NCBI GenBank assembly: GCA_900769205.1 | Contig: CAAGFS010000127.1 | Coordinates: 1-15,485, forward strand | Direction: 5' to 3' | DNA: 15,485 bases | From: Clostridia bacterium | Lineage (GTDB): Bacteria; Bacillota; Clostridia; Christensenellales; CAG-917 | Shown here: positions 1 to 4,587 of the stretch, piece by piece | How positions within the stretch are numbered: position 1 is the first letter of the stretch | Layout: each line of letters opens with the position of its first letter | Translations under genes and position numbers: made by a program | Notes under the pieces: model-generated | The model's database searches: none | Told to the model about the DNA's origin: nothing | The model's input: the letters and a program-made list of their open reading frames with translations, nothing else

Positions 1-32
1 ACTTTGAAGCAAAATAATTTTGACAATCAACG

Positions 33-60
33 AAAAAGCACCGTAGATACGGTGCTTTTT
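33..60. terminator. Strong bidirectional intrinsic terminator
   Basis: This is a perfect 13-bp inverted repeat: AAAAAGCACCGTA at 33-45 and its complement at 48-60, with only GA between them. The G+C core is flanked by an A-run on the left and a T-run on the right (56-62), so it can end transcription on either strand. On the minus strand it lies about 60 bp past the stop codon of the MATE gene and is its natural terminator. It may also serve a plus-strand gene ending left of the window. Confidence 0.9.
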
Positions 61-120
61 TTATGTTTCAAAAAGTGTAAACAAACGAGCGATATGTCGC
101 GCAAACAATGTTTTATCCGC

Positions 121-1476
121 CTATTCTCGCACGTAAAGTTGCGTTTTTGTGCAATGTGCAAGTTTTCGTTGTGTGGCAAAATACATTGCCACGGACGCTG
201 CAAGCGTGATAAGCTCCGCAACGGGCGTCGCAAGCCAAAGCCCTGTCATTCCCCAAAGGTGGGAGAATAAAAGCGCGAGCGGTATGACTGCGACAAGTCC
301 TTTGATAAGCGTCACCGTCTGCGAGCACAAGCCTTTGTCCGAAGCGGCAAAGAAGCTTGAAAACAAAAGGTTGAATCCCGCAAACAATGCGGACACGAAA
401 TAGAGCCTTATGCCGTGGGTTGCGATATTTTGCACCTGCAAAGAGCCTTTCGTATTGAAAATGCCCGCGATGCCTTCCGCTCCGAAAAACAGCGCGATAT
501 ATATCAGCGCCGCCGTGCAAGCGGTCGTTATCAAGCCGTATTTTAGCACCGTGCGTATTTTTTTGCGGTCGCCTTCGCCGTGACTGAAACTTATCATAGG
601 TTGCGTGCCCGTCGCTATGCCGTTGAAGATTGCGTTGACCACGAAATACACGTTGACCACGATGCCGTACGCCGCCACCGCCGTCATTGTGCCTATTCTG
701 TCAAACAACTTGTTGAACACCAGCATCACCACGCCGAAAGAGCATTCCGCAATGAAGGACGCAAGTCCGAGTTTCGCCATTCCGCCGAGAACGCGCAGAC
801 CGGGTTTTGTTTTCGTCAGTTTGAAGGTGTTTTTCTTGCGGAAGACGAATATCGAAAGGATGAGAATGCTCACGATAGGCGAAAAGCCCGTTGCCAATGC
901 CGCGCCGAGCATGTGGAGCTTTGCGGGGAATATGAGAATATAGTCGAACACGATATTGAATACGTTGCCCGAAAACGTTGCAATCATCGCAAGGCGCGGA
1001 CCGCCGTCGTTGCGCACGAAGTTTTGAAAAACTATGTTGTACATAAAAAACGGCGCAAAACACAATATTATCCGAACGTACGTTTTGCTCAGGTCGAAGG
1101 TTTCGCCGTTTGCGCCGAGCAGACTTGCCACCTGCCCGTTCAGAAATATGCCCATGAGCACGAATACGATTGCAAAGCATCCCACCGCAACCACCGTGTG
1201 AGTGAAGACGCGGTTTCCGCTCTCGGTTTCCTTTGCGCCTTTGTGGATGGCAAATCTCGTGGCTCCGCCCACGCCGAAAAGCATACCCAGCGCAAAAACC
1301 AACGAGAAGGACGGGGAAGCGAAATTGAGTGCGGCAAGCCCGGTGTCTCCAAGGTCGAGAGAAATGAAAAACGTGTCCGCAAGAACGTAGCAGGACAAAC
1401 CTATCATCGCTATGACGCTCGAGGACACGTATTTTGCAAACTCGCGCAAGGTTGGATTTTTTGCTTTTGCCGACAT
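121..1476 (-). CDS. MATE-family multidrug efflux transporter (MepA-like)
   Basis: This is a predicted inner-membrane, cation-coupled drug exporter of 451 aa, a normal MATE length (about 440-470). It is almost wholly hydrophobic, consistent with the twelve helices of the family in two six-helix halves. The N-terminus carries the MepA-like pattern, with Asp34 in the first helix (LADTFFISLDLGDTGLAALN) and then a small-residue stretch (FGVGGATRFAI, about residues 68-78). The second half has the matching GTQPMISFSHGEGDRKK segment. The start is fixed by GGAG (1482-1485 read on minus) 5 nt before the ATG. It is transcribed alone from the promoter at 1571-1599 through a hairpin-bearing leader, and ends at the terminator at 33-60. 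The family and export role are clear. The substrate (drug, metabolite or virulence-type compound) cannot be told from sequence. Confidence 0.93.
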   Translation of the reverse strand: MSAKAKNPTLREFAKYVSSSVIAMIGLSCYVLADTFFISLDLGDTGLAALNFASPSFSLVFALGMLFGVGGATRFAIHKGAKETESGNRVFTHTVVAVGCFAIVFVLMGIFLNGQVASLLGANGETFDLSKTYVRIILCFAPFFMYNIVFQNFVRNDGGPRLAMIATFSGNVFNIVFDYILIFPAKLHMLGAALATGFSPIVSILILSIFVFRKKNTFKLTKTKPGLRVLGGMAKLGLASFIAECSFGVVMLVFNKLFDRIGTMTAVAAYGIVVNVYFVVNAIFNGIATGTQPMISFSHGEGDRKKIRTVLKYGLITTACTAALIYIALFFGAEGIAGIFNTKGSLQVQNIATHGIRLYFVSALFAGFNLLFSSFFAASDKGLCSQTVTLIKGLVAVIPLALLFSHLWGMTGLWLATPVAELITLAASVAMYFATQRKLAHCTKTQLYVRE

Positions 1477-1488
1477 TTATTCTCCAAT

Positions 1489-1564
1489 AAAAAAGCGTCG
1501 CAATTGCGCTTGCAAGGCAAGGCGCAAAACGGACGCACTCGCAATAGGGCGAGATTTCGTTTTC
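1489..1564 (-). promoter_or_regulatory. MATE 5' leader with attenuator-like terminator hairpin
   Basis: On the minus strand, transcription from the promoter at 1571-1599 should start near 1564. The first 28 nt hold a small hairpin (1538-1542 with 1549-1553). A larger one follows. Arms 1532-1536/1495-1499, 1523-1527/1504-1508 and 1517-1521/1509-1513 pair perfectly. They are separated by a 4x4 internal loop and a one-base bulge, and closed by a 3-nt loop. It is followed at once by six U (1494-1489) and then by the GGAG of the MATE gene. This is the layout of an intrinsic terminator inside a 5' UTR. It could be an attenuator, or the end of a short RNA of about 75 nt. No aptamer of a known class and no leader peptide with its own ribosome binding site was recognised. 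Confidence 0.6.
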
Positions 1565-1570
1565 CACTCG

Positions 1571-1599
1571 ATTATATAGATTATATAGGGATATGTCAA
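1571..1599 (-). promoter_or_regulatory. Consensus sigma-A promoter of the MATE gene
   Basis: Read on the minus strand, TTGACA (1599-1594) and TATAAT (1576-1571) are separated by exactly 17 bp, a perfect match to the vegetative consensus. The -10 region is a tandem 9-bp repeat (1571-1579 and 1580-1588), so a second TATAAT lies upstream but too close to the -35 box to be used with it. Predicted start of transcription is about 1564, giving a leader of about 88 nt. Confidence 0.85.
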
Positions 1600-1684
1600 T
1601 GCAAAACGCCACTTTGGGACATTCGACTTGCGCTTTCGTCTTTGCAAAAGCAATGGTTAATCGCGGGAGCAGACGCTTTGAAAC

Positions 1685-1714
1685 AAAAAATATGCGGAGA
1701 CAATCTCCGCATAT
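1685..1714 (-). terminator. Intrinsic terminator of the XRE-family gene
   Basis: This is a perfect 11-bp stem (1690-1700 with 1704-1714, core GCGGAGA/TCTCCGC) with a CAA loop. On the minus strand it is followed by a U-rich run (complement of 1689-1681). It lies about 28 bp beyond the stop codon of the XRE reading frame and isolates that gene from the MATE promoter downstream. Confidence 0.85.
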
Positions 1715-1741
1715 CGTCAGATCCGTCGTTGACGGAAGGTT

Positions 1742-2299
1742 TCAGTTTTCGTCGTCTTGTTCGTCGTCGTCTTGTTCGTCGTCGCTTTGGTCGTCAACGT
1801 TTCCGACGTTGATTTCGATGCGATTTTTCTTGCGCACCGCTCTTTTTATGGGTTCTGAAATGCCGTAGTATGCGGGGATGAGAAGGAATATCACCCAGCC
1901 CGGATGCCACAGCCCCGCAAGGAAGCCCATAAGCAGATACGCAATCGTGCAAAGAAGGAAGGATACGCCCCAAACGCAATCGTTGATTACGCGCACGCTT
2001 TTTTCCTTTTGAGTGACGACGATTTTGCCGTTTTTGATTTCCACGTCGGGATGGCACGAGTCGCAATCGTATTCCTTTCCGTTGACGGTGGCTTTCGTTC
2101 CGTCCACTTCCACTTCGCCCACGATTTTGTTGACGAGTTTTGCGATTCCGCCTTTTATTACGACGCTCGAGCCGTCTTTGTCGTGAATGTGTATGCCGTT
2201 GTCGTCTATGTGGACGTGGTCGCCGTCGTCGGTGTGAATATCAAACGTCGAATCGCCCGTTTCCGTCTGCGCGTCCGATTGATTTTCCTGCGCGTCGGT
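1742..2299 (-). CDS. C-terminal membrane part of the split XRE regulator
   Basis: This is the continuation in the neighbouring frame, with no good start codon of its own at the join. That frame stays open further upstream, to 2602, but there it encodes Arg/Gln-rich text opposite the HTH domain and is not real. The fragment starts with a Gln/Asp/Thr-rich linker. Next come alternating His/Asp/Gly repeats (HVHIDDNGIHIHDKDG), a KEYDCDSCHPDVEI segment that could bind a metal or form a disulfide, and a two-helix membrane hairpin with a basic end (KRAVRKKNR). The last residues repeat the unit DDEQD. It is probably expressed only if the frameshift is suppressed or is a sequence error. Confidence 0.5.
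   Translation of the reverse strand, partial: TDAQENQSDAQTETGDSTFDIHTDDGDHVHIDDNGIHIHDKDGSSVVIKGGIAKLVNKIVGEVEVDGTKATVNGKEYDCDSCHPDVEIKNGKIVVTQKEKSVRVINDCVWGVSFLLCTIAYLLMGFLAGLWHPGWVIFLLIPAYYGISEPIKRAVRKKNRIEINVGNVDDQSDDEQDDDEQDDEN
1751..1795. repeat. 15-bp tandem repeat encoding the acidic tail
   Basis: The unit GTCGTCTTGTTCGTC occurs exactly at 1751-1765 and 1766-1780. A third copy with three mismatches is at 1781-1795. On the minus strand it encodes Asp/Glu/Gln-rich DDEQD units at the C-terminus of the XRE-family protein. The unit is a multiple of three, so changes in copy number would lengthen or shorten the tail without shifting the frame. Confidence 0.8.
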
Positions 2300-2541
2300 T
2301 TGCTTTCGCTTTCCTTGTTTTGTTCGTCCGCGCCCTGCGCTTTGTAGCCGAGAAGCTCGTCGAGACTGACGTTGTAGAGTTTTGCAAGCGCGATGAGATT
2401 GTCCGTGTCGGGGGAGCTTTCCGAGCGTTCCCATTTCGATACGGCTTGTCTTGACACGTCGAGCAATTCCGCAAGTTCGTCCTGCGAGTATCCGTGTTGT
2501 TTTCTGAGTTCGTACAATCTGTTTGCGGTTTTGATGTCCAT
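2206..2541 (-). CDS. N-terminal HTH part of the split XRE regulator
   Basis: This is a 111-aa open frame. Residues 8-63 form a typical HTH_3 DNA-binding domain, with the second and third helices at SQDELAELLDVSRQAVSKWE and the usual Trp37-Glu38. A hydrophobic fourth and fifth helix end in SLDELLGY. From about residue 82 the frame turns Arg-rich and stops resembling a natural protein, so only about the first 80 residues are the intended sequence. As it stands, this would make a soluble DNA-binding domain without the membrane anchor. Confidence 0.6.
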   Translation of the reverse strand: MDIKTANRLYELRKQHGYSQDELAELLDVSRQAVSKWERSESSPDTDNLIALAKLYNVSLDELLGYKAQGADEQNKESESKPTRRKINRTRRRKRAIRRLIFTPTTATTST

Positions 2542-2690
2542 AGTTGACCTGCCTTGTGTTTTTGTGCCTACATTGTTGCAAATCGAAGTGCGGTTGCGCC
2601 ACCGATTCTGATTGTCAAATGCGCAACTATCGGTTGCATTTTTGAAAAATATGGCACAAAAGGCTGTTTTTTTGCGTTATTTTGCGTTTT

Positions 2691-3800
2691 TTACGTCAAA
2701 AGTGCCGTTGCAAACGCGGCAACGGATTTTGAGTCGCCGAGGTCACCGACCTGCTCGTTTGTGGTGGCGGTTATGCCTATTCTGTCGCAAGGAATGCCCA
2801 GAATTGCCGACATATTGTTGCGCATCGCGTCGATATAGGGCGCAAGCATAGGTCTTTCGGCAATCACGGACACGGCAACGTTTTGCACGCAATATCCCTT
2901 TTCGTCCGCTTTTTGCAACACCTTTCCGAGCAACTCCACGCTGTCCGCGCCGTCGTATCTGCAATCGTCCACGGGAAAGAGATGCCCTATGTCTTTTTCG
3001 CCTATCGCGGACAAAATCGCGTCCATAAGCGCGTGCACCGCAACGTCTCCGTCGCTGTGCGCGACGAAGGCAAACTCGCAGGGGATAAACGTGCCCATAA
3101 GTTTTATGCCGTCCCCTTGTTTGAAGCGGTGTATGTCGTATCCTATCCCGCAAAGGGGAGTTTTCAAATCTTTTTTGGTTGTGATTTTGACGTTGTTTTC
3201 GTCGCCGTCAACGTAGCTCACTTCCCCTTTTGCGTATTTTTGAACAACGCTTATATCGTCGTAGAACTCGCCTTTGCACGCCGAGTATGCGCGGACGATT
3301 CTTTCACGCTCAACGCATACGGGAGTCTGCACTCTGCGATAGTCCGCTCTGTCCACGCTCTTTACGCCGTTTTTGACGTTGACGAGCGAGTCGGTGAGCG
3401 CAAGAAGGGGGAGAGCCGCTCCCGATTGTTTTGCCGCTTCCACCACGCTTTTTATAAGAGCGTCGGTGACGAAAGGGCGCGCTCCGTCGTGCACGATGAC
3501 GAAATCGCAATCGTCGTCCACGGCGCGCAACGCGTTTTTGACTGTGGCGGTGCGGCTTTCCGCTCCGTTCGTGAGTTTGACGCGCGTGTCTTCTATGCGC
3601 GAGTTTTCAAGCGCGTTGAGCAACTCGTCGCTGAAAGACGGGTGTATTGCGACGACGATCTTCGTCACGCCTTCCGTGCGGAGAAAGGGCTTTATCGCTT
3701 CCACGAGCACGCAGGACGTTTTGCAGGGCGCAAACAACTTGTTTTCCACGCCGTAGCGTTGGGACAATCCGCCCGCTGTGATGATCACGTTTATTTTCAT
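2691..3800 (-). CDS. ispDF: Bifunctional IspD-IspF fusion (MEP isoprenoid pathway)
   Basis: One 369-aa protein joins two cytosolic enzymes of the MEP pathway. IspD (about residues 1-212) makes CDP-methylerythritol from MEP and CTP. It shows TAGGLSQRYG with Lys21, the GAESRTATVKNAL segment, VHDGARPF and RVQTP with Arg155/156, and Lys205 in NNVK. IspF (about 216-369) makes the cyclodiphosphate. It has the metal ligands Asp222 and His224 (GYDIHRF) and His256 (GDVAVHALMDA), then DIGHLFP and GADS, and ends with TATTNEQVG. Some positions differ from the usual: QTPQ reads QTPV, the Lys of the APK motif is Met, and the Arg of the GRxEG loop is absent. The start has GGAG 6 nt upstream. The gene lies 64 bp behind rqcP and is probably co-transcribed with it. 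No clear terminator follows it. Confidence 0.93.
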   Translation of the reverse strand: MKINVIITAGGLSQRYGVENKLFAPCKTSCVLVEAIKPFLRTEGVTKIVVAIHPSFSDELLNALENSRIEDTRVKLTNGAESRTATVKNALRAVDDDCDFVIVHDGARPFVTDALIKSVVEAAKQSGAALPLLALTDSLVNVKNGVKSVDRADYRRVQTPVCVERERIVRAYSACKGEFYDDISVVQKYAKGEVSYVDGDENNVKITTKKDLKTPLCGIGYDIHRFKQGDGIKLMGTFIPCEFAFVAHSDGDVAVHALMDAILSAIGEKDIGHLFPVDDCRYDGADSVELLGKVLQKADEKGYCVQNVAVSVIAERPMLAPYIDAMRNNMSAILGIPCDRIGITATTNEQVGDLGDSKSVAAFATALLT

Positions 3801-3823
3801 ATTACGCTCCCGTTTTATGATTT

Positions 3824-3853
3824 GCGGACGAGTGGCAAAAAACGCCCGTCCGC
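3824..3853. other. Hairpin in the rqcP-ispDF spacer
   Basis: GCGGACG (3824-3830) pairs perfectly with CGTCCGC (3847-3853). A smaller inner GGC/GCC pairing surrounds an A-rich loop. On the minus strand no U-tract follows, so it does not look like a terminator. It could be an mRNA processing or stability element between the two genes. It begins 24 bp upstream (on the minus strand) of the ispDF start codon. Confidence 0.45.
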
Positions 3854-3864
3854 GACGCTTTGCC

Positions 3865-4107
3865 TTATTGAATGACGCGGTACATGTTTTCGGCGCTTTG
3901 CTTGGTCTGACGCTCGTCGGTGGAAAGCACTTCGAAGGACATCGAATTGTTGCCGAAAGTGACGGTGACCACGTCGCCGACTTTGACTTCTTTTGCGGGT
4001 TTTGCGGGTTTGCCGTTTATCTCGATGCGACCGCCGTCGCAGGCTTCCTGCGCAACGGTGCGCCGTTTGATAACTCTCGATACTTTCAAAAACTTATCTA
4101 TTCTCAT
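3865..4107 (-). CDS. rqcP: RqcP (YabO/Hsp15-type) S4-domain ribosome quality control factor
   Basis: This small RNA-binding protein of 80 aa consists essentially of one S4 domain. Its start MRIDKFLKVSRVIKRR closely matches Bacillus RqcP (YabO), including Arg2, Asp4 and Arg16. The loop GRIEINGKPAKPAKEVKVGD is the classic S4 signature. In the Bacillota system, RqcP binds peptidyl-tRNA on stalled 50S subunits and works with RqcH (a NEMF-type protein) to add C-terminal alanine tails to blocked nascent chains. The length matches the family (about 80-90 aa). No ribosome binding site is visible upstream. Instead, a promoter -10 box ends 6 bp before the ATG. It is transcribed divergently from rpoB, which fits its translation-related role. 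Hsp15-like function is the alternative, but the start motif favours RqcP. Confidence 0.9.
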   Translation of the reverse strand: MRIDKFLKVSRVIKRRTVAQEACDGGRIEINGKPAKPAKEVKVGDVVTVTFGNNSMSFEVLSTDERQTKQSAENMYRVIQ

Positions 4108-4113
4108 ACGCAG

Positions 4114-4142
4114 ATTATACTATGCAAAAACGGATTTTTCAA
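4114..4142 (-). promoter_or_regulatory. rqcP promoter giving a leaderless transcript
   Basis: Read on the minus strand, TTGAAA (4142-4137), a 17-bp spacer and TATAAT (4119-4114) form a near-consensus sigma-A promoter. Standard spacing puts the transcription start at about 4107, the A of the rqcP ATG. The absence of any Shine-Dalgarno sequence in the short gap agrees with a leaderless mRNA. Confidence 0.75.
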
Positions 4143-4150
4143 TAGCAAAT

Positions 4151-4194
4151 CGCACTTCCGTCGCTCTTTGCTCGCCCGCTTGAGCGACGGTGCG
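4151..4194. repeat. Long GC-rich inverted repeat beside the rqcP promoter
   Basis: CCGTCGCTC (4158-4166) and GAGCGACGG (4182-4190) form a perfect 9-bp stem around a 15-nt loop. After a three-base bulge, four more pairs (4151-4154 with 4191-4194) extend it. It lies just upstream of the rqcP -35 box. No U-tract follows on either strand, so it is not an intrinsic terminator. It could be an operator, or a structured remnant of a repeat element. Confidence 0.5.
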
Positions 4195-4239
4195 GACGTA
4201 AAACCCGTTGCGGAAGCGCACAAATATTGAATACGCGAA

Positions 4240-4295
4240 GCGCGCGATAGCGTGCGCATCGGGCGCAGGGCGTGCGTACAAGCGCGTTGGCGCGC
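4240..4295. repeat. Two further GC-rich palindromes
   Basis: The first (4240-4246 with 4251-4257) is a 7-bp stem containing one G-T pair, with an ATAG loop. The second (4282-4286 with 4291-4295) is a perfect 5-bp GCGCG/CGCGC stem with a TTGG loop. Between them GCGTGCG occurs twice. The composition differs sharply from the A/T-rich block that follows at once. Confidence 0.4.
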
Positions 4296-4348
4296 AAAAA
4301 ATATATAAAAATATATAGAAAAATGCTAAAAATATGTGCGCGCGCCGC

Positions 4349-4377
4349 TTGACAGGCTTGATTTTTCAATATATAAT
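4349..4377 (+). promoter_or_regulatory. Perfect consensus sigma-A promoter of rpoBC-metK
   Basis: TTGACA (4349-4354), a 17-bp spacer and TATAAT (4372-4377) match the vegetative consensus exactly. An A/T-rich tract lies just upstream. Transcription should start near 4384, leaving a leader of about 200 nt before rpoB. It shows that rpoBC has its own strong promoter here and does not depend on read-through from ribosomal protein genes. Confidence 0.88.
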
Positions 4378-4402
4378 AGAAAACTGCGCAATAATGCGAA
4401 AT

Positions 4403-4436
4403 CCTACCCCTAAAACAACGTGTTTTTGGGGGTAGG
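4403..4436 (+). promoter_or_regulatory. First leader hairpin of rpoB
   Basis: CCTACCCC (4403-4410) pairs with GGGGTAGG (4429-4436). The stem continues inward through A4412-A4415 with T4424-T4427, and C4416-A4417 with T4421-G4422, leaving one bulged T and an ACG loop. That gives about 15 pairs, starting some 20 nt after the predicted transcript start. The following bases are G-rich and then mixed, so it is not a terminator. Possible roles are mRNA protection, a processing site or a protein-binding site. Confidence 0.6.
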
Positions 4437-4490
4437 GGGTTATAAAGACTTGTTTTTATACGTATTTCGACAGCGTTGCGTAGATTTTTG

Positions 4491-4544
4491 AAAAAAGTTT
4501 TCGGCGGTGAGAAAAAATATTTTTTCAAACCGAAAAGTTTTTTT
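4491..4544 (+). promoter_or_regulatory. Second rpoB leader hairpin with U-tract (attenuator-like)
   Basis: TTTTCGG (4498-4504) pairs with CCGAAAA (4530-4536), and inside lies a perfect 16-bp palindrome (4511-4526). Outside, A4491-A4496 can pair with T4538-T4543 across one G-G mismatch. Seven T (4538-4544) follow the stem, as in an intrinsic terminator, though the stem has few G-C pairs. It ends 28 nt before the rpoB ribosome binding site. It could limit read-through into rpoBC, but its weak stem makes this uncertain. Confidence 0.45.
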
Positions 4545-4571
4545 GCAAATCGCAAACAAGGCAATTTTTTT

Positions 4572-4587
4572 AAGGAGTGAATGTATG
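4572..4587 (+). promoter_or_regulatory. Ribosome binding site that fixes the rpoB start
   Basis: AAGGAG (4572-4577) stands 7 nt before the ATG at 4585. The same open frame reaches 26 codons further up, to 4507. That part overlaps the leader hairpin and is rich in Lys, Phe and Asn with no RpoB likeness. An out-of-frame ATG at 4581 is too close to the site. The start is therefore 4585, giving MSQRIHNQMYG. Confidence 0.9.

Larger units (their letters stand above)
1742..2541 (-). pseudogene. XRE-family membrane-anchored regulator, split by a frameshift
   Basis: Two adjacent minus-strand frames together form one recognisable protein. The first holds a Cro/C1-type helix-turn-helix domain. The second holds a low-complexity His/Asp segment, a small beta-type segment with a CDSC pair, two hydrophobic helices (about residues 187-211 and 214-228 of the joined product) and an Asp-rich tail. 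Joining them needs one extra base, in the region around 2290-2330. The repaired gene would be 801 nt, 266 aa. HTH proteins with a C-terminal two-helix membrane anchor are common in Bacillota and probably sense envelope or membrane state. The start at 2541 has AGG (2550-2548) 6 nt upstream. Whether the break is a true mutation or a sequence error cannot be decided here. The conserved residues on both sides suggest that it is recent or artefactual. Confidence 0.7.
4108..4584. other. Divergent intergenic region between rqcP and rpoB
   Basis: These 477 bp hold no convincing gene. From left to right there is the rqcP promoter (4114-4142), a GC-rich palindrome zone (4151-4295), and an A/T-rich block (about 4296-4336) that could help RNA polymerase binding. 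The rpoB promoter (4349-4377) and the structured rpoB leader (from about 4384) follow. An open frame on the minus strand (4139-4621) crosses it but has no family resemblance or ribosome binding site. No tRNA, SRP RNA or riboswitch class was recognised. Confidence 0.7.

Noticed and set aside
580..1812. A 410-aa plus-strand open frame opposite the MATE gene
   Set aside because: It is antisense to a clear transporter and rich in His, Arg and Cys with no family pattern. Long antisense frames also occur opposite ispDF, rpoB, metK and recD2, so they reflect codon choice (few TTA, CTA and TCA codons) rather than genes.
2290..2340. Programmed -1 frameshifting in the XRE gene
   Set aside because: No X-XXY-YYZ slippery heptamer was found in the correct frame and no clear downstream stimulatory stem was seen. 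A lost base is simpler.
2623..2637. Inverted repeat GCAAC-5-GTTGC between ispDF and the XRE gene, and a TTGACA at 2613-2618
   Set aside because: The stem is too short and has no U-tract, so it is not a good terminator. No -10 box stands at a proper distance from the TTGACA, so neither is claimed as a promoter or operator.
4507..4584. N-terminal extension of RpoB by 26 residues
   Set aside because: It lies in the leader hairpin region, lacks a ribosome binding site and does not resemble RpoB. AAGGAG before 4585 fixes the start.
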